Below, piece by piece: positions 1 to 6,629 of a stretch of 10,139 nt of DNA. The stretch's first letter is position 1. Each line of letters begins with the position of its first letter. This DNA comes from an uncultured Tissierellia bacterium (GTDB taxonomy: Bacteria; Bacillota; Clostridia; Tissierellales; Peptoniphilaceae), in NCBI GenBank assembly GCA_947253765.1, contig CAMYAK010000018.1:1-10139 (forward strand), given 5' to 3'. Both the position numbers and the translations under genes were made by a program. The notes below the pieces were generated by a model. It had not been told where the DNA came from and made no database searches. It saw nothing but the letters and a program-made list of their open reading frames with translations.

Positions 1-127
1 GACAAATCCCCATGATTTTCAGGCCGGGCTTTTTCATGGGGATTACCCATTTTCGACAAATCCCCATGATTTTCAGGCCGGGCTTTTTCATGGGGATTTC
101 CTGATCTCACCAATTCCCCATGATTTC
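1..127. repeat. 54-base-period tandem array of hairpin-forming repeats (open at left edge)
   Basis: Positions 1-44 and 55-98 are identical over 44 bases. A third, decayed copy at 112-127 sits in exact register: the CCCC core occurs at 8, 62 and 116. Each full copy has inverted arms AATCCCCATGA and TCATGGGGATT (5-15 with 34-44; 58-69 with 88-99, where the match is 12 bases) around an 18-base loop that contains GCCGGGC. The 10-base linkers differ. Because 54 is a multiple of 3, both strands stay open through the two perfect copies. The plus strand is open from position 2 to a TAA at 170-172, giving a repeating peptide around NPHDFQAGLFHGD; the minus strand gives MKKPGLKIMGI. I favour a non-coding extragenic repeat, because DNA identity is complete within the hairpin and not in the linkers, but the tail of a repeat-containing plus-strand gene is not excluded. 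Confidence 0.85.
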
Positions 128-142
128 GAAACCGAATCCCGT

Positions 143-177
143 CCACCTTATCCTAAAGCCCTGATATTTTAAGGTGG
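143..177. other. 8-bp inverted repeat downstream of the alcohol dehydrogenase
   Basis: CCACCTTA (143-150) and TAAGGTGG (170-177) are perfect inverted arms around a 19-base loop, about 24 bases past the dehydrogenase stop codon. It could act as an RNA 3'-end structure for that gene. There is no T-run after the stem on either strand, so it is not a standard intrinsic terminator. Confidence 0.35.
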
Positions 178-200
178 TCTGGAAAGCCCGGCTACAGAGC

Positions 201-1379
201 TTAAATCATGAGCCTGTAAACGGCCTCGACATCCTTCTGATCCAGGCGGACGAAGCCGCCGACCTTGCCGCTCTTATTGTCGTTTCCGTAGCAGCAGGTG
301 TGGGCAAGTTTCTCTATATCCTCTTCCTTGGCACCCAGGTCTTCGAAATTTCTTGGCATGCCTATGGAGGTAAGGAAAGACCTTAGGGCTTCAACTCCCT
401 CTTTTGCAGTTTTCTCAGGATTAGTGAAATCCATCTGACAGCCCCAGACCCTGACGGCAATCTGAGCAAATCTCATGATGTCATGCTTCATATTGTAGGT
501 GAAGACGGCGGGCATGGTGACGGCAAGGCCGGCTCCGTGGGCACAGTCATAAAGGGCCGACAATTCATGTTCAATGACATGGCTGGTCCAATCCTGGGTC
601 CTCCCCACCCCGACAATATTGTTGTGAGCCATCATTCCGGCCCACATTATATTGGCTCGAGCTTGGTAATCATGTGGATTTTCTATGGCCTTCCTGCCCT
701 CAATCTTCATTGAAATCATTAGGGCTTCTATAAGCCTGTCGGTAACTTCCACATCCTTAGTGGTGGTCAGGTAACGCTCATATAGGTGGGCGATTATGTC
801 GGTTATTCCGCAAGCAGTTTGATAGGCAGGCAGGGTCTCTGTCAACGCCGGATTCAGGATTGAGAACTTTGGACGGATGTCGTCGCTTGAGGCCGATCTC
901 TTCAGCATGCCGTCCTCGTGTGTTATTACGGAATCCGGGGAGCCTTCGGAACCGGCAGCAGCTATTGTCAGGACTGTTCCTATCGACAGAGCCTTCTCGA
1001 TCCTCTTGCCCTTATAGAAGTCCCAAAAATCCCCATCGTAGAGGCTGCCCATTGCTATGGCCTTAGCAGAGTCTATGACGCTTCCGCCCCCGACTGCCAA
1101 GATAAAGTCGACCTTTTCCTTCTTGCAGAGGTCAATTCCCTCATAAACCAGGCCCGACCTGGGATTGGGCTTTACCCCTCCAAGCTCTATGTGGTCTATT
1201 CCGGCCTTGTCCAAGGATGTTGTGACCCTGTCCAATAATCCTGATCTTTTTGCCGATCCCCCGCCATAGTGAATGAGGACCTTTTTGCCCCCGAACCGCT
1301 TTACAAGGTCTCCGCACTCATCTTCACGATCTTTTCCGAATACAAAGTAAGTTGGTGAATAAAAATCAAAATTGTCCAT
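201..1379 (-). CDS. Iron-containing alcohol dehydrogenase, YqhD/BdhA (butanol dehydrogenase) type
   Basis: A 392-aa cytoplasmic oxidoreductase expected to reduce aldehydes to alcohols with NADPH, as in butanol or ethanol formation or aldehyde detoxification. The start MDNFDFYSPTYFVFGK is typical of the family. A GGGS motif lies near residues 39-42, followed by the GGGSVIDSAK nucleotide-binding motif at 97-106. Asp194, His198, His267 and His281 fall exactly where E. coli YqhD has its metal ligands, so the site looks intact. I chose the ATG at 1379 because AAGGAG lies at ideal spacing before it; an ATG six codons upstream (1397) is in frame but has a weaker AGGAAG. The gene lies 194 bases downstream of the aldo/keto reductase on the same strand with no clear promoter between, so co-transcription is plausible (inference). 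The natural substrate cannot be told from sequence. Confidence 0.93.
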   Translation of the reverse strand: MDNFDFYSPTYFVFGKDREDECGDLVKRFGGKKVLIHYGGGSAKRSGLLDRVTTSLDKAGIDHIELGGVKPNPRSGLVYEGIDLCKKEKVDFILAVGGGSVIDSAKAIAMGSLYDGDFWDFYKGKRIEKALSIGTVLTIAAAGSEGSPDSVITHEDGMLKRSASSDDIRPKFSILNPALTETLPAYQTACGITDIIAHLYERYLTTTKDVEVTDRLIEALMISMKIEGRKAIENPHDYQARANIMWAGMMAHNNIVGVGRTQDWTSHVIEHELSALYDCAHGAGLAVTMPAVFTYNMKHDIMRFAQIAVRVWGCQMDFTNPEKTAKEGVEALRSFLTSIGMPRNFEDLGAKEEDIEKLAHTCCYGNDNKSGKVGGFVRLDQKDVEAVYRLMI

Positions 1380-1397
1380 ATTTAACTCCTTTTCCAT

Positions 1398-1573
1398 TAT
1401 TTAACTTCCTGCCTACCTGAGGCGACCTGAACCGGGCCGACATAGCCTGACGATCCGGAATCCGGCCGACCTTAGCCGACCTGAAACGGGTCCGGTTGTC
1501 ACTGATCAGCCGCCGGCCATCCCCGGCCTTGGGCCGGCTCCCGGCCGCATTTAGACAAATGACTTACAAATAA
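1398..1573. other. GC-rich spacer with internal repeats
   Basis: This spacer between the two reductase genes is clearly richer in G and C than the flanking genes. It contains a 14-base repeat with one mismatch, CGACCTGAACCGGG at 1423-1436 and CGACCTGAAACGGG at 1477-1490, offset by 54 bases. It also has a strong hairpin CCGGCC-TTG-GGCCGG (about 1523-1537) followed by another CCGGCC. No open frame with a ribosome site and no AT-rich -10 box were found. The hairpin lacks a T-run on the minus strand, so it is more likely an mRNA structure or a repeat element than a terminator. Confidence 0.5.
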
Positions 1574-2500
1574 TTATGGCAAGTACTTTCCTGAAGCCAG
1601 ATAGAGGGCGTACCAATCCTCATGGCTTAGACGGATATCGGAGGATGCAGCCAGCTCCTTGAGATGGACGGGATTCATTGTCCCAGCTATAACCTGCATC
1701 TTTGCCGGATGGCGAAGTATCCAAGCTATTGCCACACCGGCCTTGGTCAGTCCGTACTTCTTAGCCATTTCTTCCAACTTCTTGTTAAGCTCGGGATAGT
1801 CCGGATTGTCTATGAAGGTCCCGCCGATCATGCCCTTTTGCAAGGGTGACCAAGCTTGGATAGTTATGTCATTCAACCTGCAATAGTCCAAGGCCCCGCC
1901 GTCCCTCATCACAGACATTTCGGTCTCCTTGTTATTCATATAGATGACCTGGTCTATGAGCTGGGATTGGTCAAGGGACAGCTGGAGCTGGTTTATGACC
2001 AAGGGCTGCTTAACATACTTTTTGAGGAGGTCAATTTGCAAGGGCATGGTATTGCTGACCCCAAAATGCCTGACTTTGCCTGAGCTTTCAAGCTGATCAA
2101 AAGCCTGGGCAACCTCCTCGGGATCAAAGAGGACATCCGGCCTGTGCAATAAAAGGACGTCAAGATAGTCCATTTTCAGCCTGGATAAAATCTCATCAAC
2201 GGCTGCCAATATGTATGATTTGGTCCAGTCAAAAGTTGAATTGTCCTTCCTGATCCCGCACTTGGATTGGACTATAATATCTTCACGCTTGATCCCCGTC
2301 TTAGGAAAAGCCTGTCCGAACCTCTCCTCAGCCTGGCCGTCCCCATAGCAGGTGGCATGGTCAAAATAGTTGATCCCCAGGTCATAAGCGGATCTGATAA
2401 TCTTCGCAGCCTCCTTTTCGGAAAGTTTGGGCATCCTCATGCAACCCAGGATGAGCCTGGAAACTCCGGACGGCCCCCTTACTATATCTATATTTTGCAT
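1574..2500 (-). CDS. Aldo/keto reductase, YdhF-like
   Basis: A 308-aa NADPH-type TIM-barrel reductase, normal length for the family and presumably cytoplasmic. The classic tetrad is visible: Asp47 and Tyr52 (FDHATCYG), Lys80 (QSKCGI) and His119 (LLLHRPD). The GKVRHFGVSN block (about 141-150) and the C-terminal W-x-A-L-Y-x-A-S-G-x-x-x-P ending match the E. coli YdhF subgroup rather than the general AKR families. The ATG at 2500 has AGGAGGGAGA directly before it. It diverges from azlC across a 164-base gap and is followed by the iron alcohol dehydrogenase on the same strand; the two probably share a role in carbonyl reduction (inference). The physiological substrate of YdhF-type enzymes is not established, so none is proposed. 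Confidence 0.93.
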   Translation of the reverse strand: MQNIDIVRGPSGVSRLILGCMRMPKLSEKEAAKIIRSAYDLGINYFDHATCYGDGQAEERFGQAFPKTGIKREDIIVQSKCGIRKDNSTFDWTKSYILAAVDEILSRLKMDYLDVLLLHRPDVLFDPEEVAQAFDQLESSGKVRHFGVSNTMPLQIDLLKKYVKQPLVINQLQLSLDQSQLIDQVIYMNNKETEMSVMRDGGALDYCRLNDITIQAWSPLQKGMIGGTFIDNPDYPELNKKLEEMAKKYGLTKAGVAIAWILRHPAKMQVIAGTMNPVHLKELAASSDIRLSHEDWYALYLASGKYLP

Positions 2501-2573
2501 TCTCCCTCCTTTTATTCAAAAATCATGAAAATTTACCTAATATATAGTGTACCCAATTATAAAGTCTCCTTGC

Positions 2574-2587
2574 TTGCATAATTGCAA
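2574..2587. promoter_or_regulatory. Candidate operator: inverted repeat TTGCA-TAAT-TGCAA
   Basis: A perfect 5-bp dyad with a 4-base centre in the divergent gap between the aldo/keto reductase and azlC. Its right half overlaps a possible -35 (TTGCAA, 2582-2587) of a minus-strand promoter whose TATAAT lies at 2556-2561. That spacing would be 20 bases, longer than ideal, so both the promoter and the operator are tentative. Confidence 0.25.
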
Positions 2588-2664
2588 ATTGGTAAGATTA
2601 ATAAGATGTTTTTAAAAGGGATTTCAGTCGCAAAGTTGACAAGTATCAAGAACCGGGACGTGCT

Positions 2665-3372
2665 ATGAAAAATACTGATGACAATCATTCTATATTTAAG
2701 ATGGCCCTGAAATTAACCCTGCCTATCCTCGCCGGCTACACGGTCTTGGGCATGGGCTACGGGATGATTTTGGTATCGAAAAATATACCACCCCTATGGG
2801 CCTTTTTTCAAAGCGTAATAATCTACGGGGGCACAGTTCAGTATGTCGGAGTGGATATGGTTGCTTCTCAGGTCCCTCTTGTAACCATAGCTATGACCGC
2901 AATGCTGATAAATGTCCGCCACCTCTTCTATGGCATGTCAATGCTTGATAAGTTCAAGGGGGCAGGCCGACTGACCGGCTACATGGCCTTTGCCCTGACC
3001 GATGAGACCTATGCGCTTCTGGTCTCCGATGACGGGAAAATGCCATTGAAGGACCGGGTAAAATATTATTTTTATATTTGCCTGCTCGACCACTGCTACT
3101 GGATCTTCGGGGCCTCACTCGGTGCTTTTTTGGGGTCCGTGCTCAACTTCGACTCAAAGGGAATGGACTTTGTATTGACAGCTCTCTTCGTGACAATCTT
3201 CATGGACCAATGGGAACAGAACCGGGACCACCTGCCTGCAATGCTGGGTTTGGGGCTTTCAATCATTGCCCTGACAATATTCGGGCCTGACCGTTTCCTG
3301 ATCCCGGCCATGGTCCTCATCCTTTTGGCGCTCCTCCTGTTAAAGAGACGGATCGAGGGTAAAAATGTCTAG
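2665..3372 (+). CDS. azlC: AzlC family branched-chain amino acid exporter, large subunit
   Basis: A 235-aa integral membrane protein with hydrophobic stretches near residues 18-36, 44-60, 70-85, 135-160, 167-180 and 193-228. AzlC-type signatures are present: FFQSVIIYGGTVQYVGVDM (about 47-65), the INVRHLFYG block (82-90, conserved N, R and H) and TDETYAL (112-118). AzlC works with the small subunit AzlD, encoded next, to export branched-chain amino acids; this family is related to E. coli YgaZ/YgaH. The predicted start has only a weak ribosome site (GGGA 7 bases upstream), but no better in-frame start exists. It opens a four-gene unit with azlD, trkH and trkA. Confidence 0.92.
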   Translation: MKNTDDNHSIFKMALKLTLPILAGYTVLGMGYGMILVSKNIPPLWAFFQSVIIYGGTVQYVGVDMVASQVPLVTIAMTAMLINVRHLFYGMSMLDKFKGAGRLTGYMAFALTDETYALLVSDDGKMPLKDRVKYYFYICLLDHCYWIFGASLGAFLGSVLNFDSKGMDFVLTALFVTIFMDQWEQNRDHLPAMLGLGLSIIALTIFGPDRFLIPAMVLILLALLLLKRRIEGKNV

Positions 3373-3691
3373 CCTATATCTATTAAAAGCAAGCCTGATA
3401 ATGGCGGTTATTACAATAATATTCAGGCTCCTGCCCTTTATTGCTCTTGGCGGCAGGAAAGATTCGCCCTTTATAGTTTACCTGGGAAAATGCCTGCCCT
3501 ATGCCATAATGGGCATGCTCCTGGTCTACTGCTTAAAAGAAGTTAATCCCTTGTCGGGAAACCACGGTCTTCCGGAAGCCTTGGCAATTTTACTTGTCTT
3601 CGGTCTCCACAAGTGGAAGCACAGTACCATGATAAGCATCTCTCTTGGGACTGTTTTTTACATGGTTTTGGTCCAGCTTGTTTTTATTTAA
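3365..3691 (+). CDS. azlD: AzlD family branched-chain amino acid exporter, small subunit
   Basis: A 108-aa very hydrophobic protein with about four membrane segments (near 8-24, 35-52, 70-81 and 88-107), the usual size for AzlD/YgaH. The early RLLPFIALGG and the YLGKCLPYAIMGMLLVYCLK block are typical of the family. Its ATG overlaps the last 8 bases of azlC in another frame, and its GAGGG ribosome site lies inside azlC, so the two subunits are very probably translationally coupled, as expected for an obligate pair. The stop is followed after 18 bases by trkH. Confidence 0.9.
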   Translation: MSSLYLLKASLIMAVITIIFRLLPFIALGGRKDSPFIVYLGKCLPYAIMGMLLVYCLKEVNPLSGNHGLPEALAILLVFGLHKWKHSTMISISLGTVFYMVLVQLVFI

Positions 3692-3709
3692 CGCATTAAG
3701 GAGTTTTCA

Positions 3710-5050
3710 ATGTCTGAAGAAGTTGTACGTAAAAAGCGCAAGCTTTCTACCTTTCAAACTATAATATTAGGTTTTGCCGGTGTGATCCTGATCGGGGCCC
3801 TCCTGCTCATGCTGCCGATTTCGTCAACAAGCAGGTGTATTACCCCCTTAAATCAGACCCTCTTCACAGCCACATCCTCTGTCTGCGTAACGGGTCTGGT
3901 AGTCCAGGATACGGGAACCTACTGGTCAACTTTCGGCCAGACCATAATCCTCATACTTATACAGATTGGCGGTCTTGGTGTCATTACCGTAGCTGCCTCA
4001 TTTGCTCTGCTTTCAGGCAGAAAAATCTCACTTATGGAGAGGAGCACCATCCAGGATGCCATCTCGGCTCCTAAGGTTGGCGGAATTGTCCGCCTGACTC
4101 GGTTCATAATCAGGGGAACTTTCTTGATTGAACTCTTGGGAGCCCTCATTATGATGCCGGTCTTTTGCCGGGACTTCGGCTTGGCCGGGATTTGGAAGGC
4201 CATCTTCCACTCCATATCGGCCTTTTGCAATGCCGGATTTGATATTCTGGGCAAGGCCGGCAATCTCTACCCCTCCCTCACAGGCTATGCCGACAATGCC
4301 GTAATAAGCATTACAATTATGATGCTGATTATTATCGGCGGCATAGGCTTCCTGACCTGGTCGGATGTATATGAAAATAAGTGGCGTTTCCGTCGATACA
4401 GCATGCAGAGCAAGGTTATTTTAGTGACCTCGGCCTGTCTGATTTTTATACCGGCACTCTTCTTTTTCTTTGCGGATTTTGCCGGCCTGTCCATAAAAAG
4501 CAGGCTCCTATCCTCTTTCTTCCAGGCTGTTACCCCCAGAACCGCAGGCTTCAACACTGTGGATATTTCGACCATGACCGGGGCTTCCAAAGGCCTGATT
4601 ATTCTCTTGATGATCATTGGCGGCTCTCCGGGATCTACGGCCGGGGGTATGAAAACCACGACTTTTGCGGTCCTTCTTGCCAATGCCGGGGCAACTTTCA
4701 GGAAAAAGGAAAGTCCCCAATTTTTCGGGCGGAGGGTGGATCCTGTTGCTGTCAAAACTGCGGCAACAATCCTCACCATGTACCTGACCCTCTTCTTCTT
4801 TGGAGGAATTTTTATAAGTGTTTATGAGGGCCTTCCCCTGTCCACCTGCCTATATGAAACGGCCTCGGCGGTAGGCACGGTCGGTTTGACCTTGGGGATC
4901 ACGCCCCAACTCCACATTCCCTCACAGCTTATTCTTATAGTTATAATGTATTTGGGAAGGGTTGGCGGCCTGACCCTCATATATGCAGCAATGTCAGGCA
5001 ATAAAATCGTCAATTCGCAGATGCCTAAAGAGCGGATTACCATTGGATAA
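3710..5050 (+). CDS. trkH: TrkH/KtrB-type potassium uptake channel subunit
   Basis: A 446-aa membrane protein of the Trk/Ktr/HKT superfamily that conducts K+ (some members also Na+) into the cell when bound to its cytosolic RCK partner. The four pore repeats each show their filter segment: VTGL (60-63), NAGF (174-177), TAGF (278-281) and TVGL (390-393). The glycine-rich GGSPGSTAGG at 304-313, after the third pore loop, matches the intramembrane gating loop. A basic N-terminus (RKKRK) precedes the first membrane helix. The length is close to Bacillus KtrB/KtrD, shorter than E. coli TrkH. An AAGGAG ribosome site lies at good spacing. trkA follows 19 bases downstream, completing the system. All four filter glycines are present, which favours K+ over Na+ transport (inference). 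Confidence 0.95.
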   Translation: MSEEVVRKKRKLSTFQTIILGFAGVILIGALLLMLPISSTSRCITPLNQTLFTATSSVCVTGLVVQDTGTYWSTFGQTIILILIQIGGLGVITVAASFALLSGRKISLMERSTIQDAISAPKVGGIVRLTRFIIRGTFLIELLGALIMMPVFCRDFGLAGIWKAIFHSISAFCNAGFDILGKAGNLYPSLTGYADNAVISITIMMLIIIGGIGFLTWSDVYENKWRFRRYSMQSKVILVTSACLIFIPALFFFFADFAGLSIKSRLLSSFFQAVTPRTAGFNTVDISTMTGASKGLIILLMIIGGSPGSTAGGMKTTTFAVLLANAGATFRKKESPQFFGRRVDPVAVKTAATILTMYLTLFFFGGIFISVYEGLPLSTCLYETASAVGTVGLTLGITPQLHIPSQLILIVIMYLGRVGGLTLIYAAMSGNKIVNSQMPKERITIG

Positions 5051-5069
5051 AAAAAGGAGAATTTGATAT

Positions 5070-5717
5070 ATGAAAAATATTCTGTTGATCGGTGTTGGAC
5101 GTTTCGGCCGGCACATAGCCATGCAGCTCTATACTTTGGGATATGAGGTTATGGCTGTTGATTTGAATGAAGAGCGGATCAATGATGTTCTGACCTATGT
5201 TACCAATGCTCAAATTGGGGACAGTACGAATGAGGACTTCCTCAAGTCTCTGGGGATTGGCAACTTTGATGTTTGCTTTGTGACAATTAGCGGGAACTTC
5301 CAGAATTCTCTGGAAACCACTTCCCTGCTCAAGGAGCTTGGGGCCAAGTATGTGGTTTCCCGTGCCGAGCGCGATGTCCAGGCCAAGTTTTTGCTCCGCA
5401 ACGGGGCTGACAATGTTGTTTATCCTGAGAAGCAGATGGCCAAGTGGGCTGCAATCCGCTATACGGCTGACCACGTCTATGACTATATAGAGATTGATGA
5501 CAAGCACGATATCCTCGAGGTCAAGATTCCGGATACCTGGGCCGGCAAGACCATAGGCGAGCTTGATATCCGCAAAAAATATGGGATAAATATCCTGGCC
5601 ATAAAGGGAGATGACGGTATAAATATAACAATAAAGCCGGATACTGTCCTGCCCGGGGATATGAATATCCTGGTACTTGGTGAATACAAGTCTCTGCAGA
5701 AGTGCTTCCAAATATAG
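5070..5717 (+). CDS. trkA: TrkA/KtrA-type RCK regulatory subunit of the potassium uptake system
   Basis: A 215-aa cytosolic protein with one RCK unit, the size of KtrA/KtrC rather than the double-length E. coli TrkA. The N-terminal Rossmann fold has GVGRFG (8-13) and the acidic Asp31 at the end of strand 2 that holds the ribose of NAD(H) or ATP/ADP. The QIGDST motif (48-53) is typical of RCK_N. Residues about 138-213 form the RCK_C (TrkA_C) domain, with VKIPDTWAGKTIGELDIRKK as its clearest part. AAAAGGAG lies about 10 bases before the ATG. It is expected to form a ring under the TrkH dimer and gate it in response to nucleotides. It is the last gene of the azl-trk unit, 57 bases before the palindromic terminator. 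Confidence 0.95.
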   Translation: MKNILLIGVGRFGRHIAMQLYTLGYEVMAVDLNEERINDVLTYVTNAQIGDSTNEDFLKSLGIGNFDVCFVTISGNFQNSLETTSLLKELGAKYVVSRAERDVQAKFLLRNGADNVVYPEKQMAKWAAIRYTADHVYDYIEIDDKHDILEVKIPDTWAGKTIGELDIRKKYGINILAIKGDDGINITIKPDTVLPGDMNILVLGEYKSLQKCFQI

Positions 5718-5774
5718 GTTAATTGCTCTAAAATATAGGGGTTTGCCCGAAAACAGCCGGCCCCTTGGCAAAAT

Positions 5775-5802
5775 AAAACCGGGACTCGAGTCCCGGTTTT
5801 TT
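5775..5802. terminator. Bidirectional intrinsic terminator (26-bp perfect palindrome)
   Basis: AAAACCGGGACTC is followed immediately by its reverse complement, ending in six T residues on the plus strand; the minus strand has TTTTATTTT after the same stem. It lies between the end of trkA (plus) and the end of the 139-aa gene (minus), so it can stop transcription from both sides. Confidence 0.9.
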
Positions 5803-5868
5803 CTTATTCTTTATTTGATTTATATCATGAAACCTCGCAACTCAAAGCCTCCAAGCTGGGGATCAGGA

Positions 5869-6288
5869 CTATAAAACCTTGTTCCAGTCTCTTTCCTCCA
5901 GCCAATTGAAATTATGCCTATTGCAAGTGAAAAACTTCCCTTCGAACGGGACTTCATAGCTGACCTTTTTTCCTAGGTGGACCAGGTTGATTATGGTCTT
6001 GCTTGGCGTGGTCTTGGCCTCAAAAGATGATATCTCATTCCAGGGCATGAGCAAAAATTCCTTTTTCAAGGTATTGCTTATCTCAACTTCATATATTCCC
6101 TTTGGTGAGAAATGCAGGACAAAGGTCCTGGCCCCATCAAGGGTATAATAAAGACGACTGACAAGCAATTTTAGAAGTCCGGTTTTTGCATCGTTGTGCT
6201 TCATAGCTATCAGGTAGCTGTCTTTGTCGCCAAATCTTTCATAGACCTTTTCGTCGATTTCATTTGGATCATTAAATAACAAACCCAT
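5869..6288 (-). CDS. Protein of unknown function, possible PH-like fold, partner of the XRE regulator
   Basis: A 139-aa soluble protein with no signal peptide or membrane segment. I do not recognise a named family. The middle and end (about 45-125) alternate short hydrophobic strands with turns (TFVLHFSPKGIYEVEI, LLMPWNEISSFEAK, SKTIINLVHLGKKVSYEV). With the W-N-E-I-x-x-F-E element this resembles bacterial PH/GRAM-like domains, which is inference from pattern only. It ends in a Trp- and basic-rich helix-like segment. A strong AGGGGGA ribosome site precedes the ATG, only 10 bases after the XRE stop codon, so the two genes form a bicistronic unit. It ends 67 bases from the shared bidirectional terminator. 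Function is unknown; it could be the effector that the XRE protein controls. Confidence 0.8.
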   Translation of the reverse strand: MGLLFNDPNEIDEKVYERFGDKDSYLIAMKHNDAKTGLLKLLVSRLYYTLDGARTFVLHFSPKGIYEVEISNTLKKEFLLMPWNEISSFEAKTTPSKTIINLVHLGKKVSYEVPFEGKFFTCNRHNFNWLEERDWNKVL

Positions 6289-6298
6289 TTTCTTCCCC

Positions 6299-6502
6299 CT
6301 ATTTGAAAATAAAAACCTCTTTAATATCCTTGCCCAAGACCTTGCAAATCTTGTAGGCAGTTTCCAATGTCGGACTAATGGTATTTTTCTCGTATGCCAT
6401 TATGGACCTCCGTTTCAAACCCACTGCCTGGGCCAGCTTATGCTGGGAGAGGCCGAGCTCCTTGCGGAATTCTTCGATCCTGTTTTCTATCAATACCTCC
6501 AT
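6299..6502 (-). CDS. Small XRE/Cro-type helix-turn-helix repressor
   Basis: A 67-aa protein consisting almost only of one HTH_3 domain (about residues 7-61). The order RKELGLSQHKLAQAVGLKRRSIMAYEKNTISPTLETAYKICKVLG contains the typical QxxLA...S...YE...P...L...A turn pattern; its ending DIKEVFIF is common in stand-alone Cro-like repressors. The ATG at 6502 has GGAG 7 bases upstream. The leader carries two perfect 19-base repeats, one on the -10 box, so autorepression is likely. The next gene downstream (5869-6288) is 10 bases away and should be co-expressed. Proteins of this size occur in prophage remnants, toxin-antitoxin units and ordinary two-gene operons; nothing here decides between them. 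Confidence 0.92.
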   Translation of the reverse strand: MEVLIENRIEEFRKELGLSQHKLAQAVGLKRRSIMAYEKNTISPTLETAYKICKVLGKDIKEVFIFK

Positions 6503-6516
6503 AGCATCACTCCATT

Positions 6517-6555
6517 TATGTTACATTTATAGTACATATGTTACATTTATAGTAC
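6517..6555. repeat. Two perfect 19-base direct repeats, probable XRE operator
   Basis: TATGTTACATTTATAGTAC occurs at 6517-6535 and again at 6537-6555, a 20-base period, so both copies face nearly the same side of the helix. Within and between copies there are weak dyads (ACATATGT at the junction). The upstream copy covers the -10 box of the promoter and the other lies just after the predicted start site. Confidence 0.85.
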
Positions 6556-6578
6556 CACCGACTTTGGGGGAAAGTCAA
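6549..6578 (-). promoter_or_regulatory. Promoter of the XRE/139-aa operon
   Basis: Minus strand: TTGACT (6573-6578), an 18-base spacer, then TACTAT (6549-6554), placing the transcript start near 6542, about 40 bases before the XRE ATG. A perfect dyad GACTTT-GGGGG-AAAGTC (6560-6576) overlaps the -35 and spacer and could be a second protein site. Confidence 0.6.
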
Positions 6579-6629
6579 TACCGGACAATCAATTTATCCT
6601 CAGGGTTTATATGCCTTAAACTTTGCAAC

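Noticed and set aside
1..127. CRISPR array
   Set aside because: The 44-base units are separated by only 10 bases, the third copy is decayed, and no cas gene is nearby; the spacing is wrong for CRISPR.
918..1238. 106-codon plus-strand frame opposite the alcohol dehydrogenase
   Set aside because: The dehydrogenase frame carries all four metal ligands; the opposite frame has no motif.
1380..1397. Upstream ATG at 1397 as start of the alcohol dehydrogenase
   Set aside because: The six extra codons carry the AAGGAG ribosome site of the downstream ATG, and family members begin at MDNF-like sequence.
2636..2666. TTGACA (2636-2641) as the -35 of an azlC promoter
   Set aside because: The only -10-like hexamer at a usable distance (TGCTAT) overlaps the azlC start codon with a 19-base spacer, which would make a leaderless mRNA; not convincing.
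4285..4779. 164-codon minus-strand frame opposite trkH
   Set aside because: A shadow of the strongly supported trkH reading; no ribosome site or recognisable motif.
5037..5771. Long 244-codon open frame on the minus strand opposite trkA
   Set aside because: It mirrors trkA, which has a proper ribosome site and full RCK motifs. The antisense product shows no domain and would run through the terminator.
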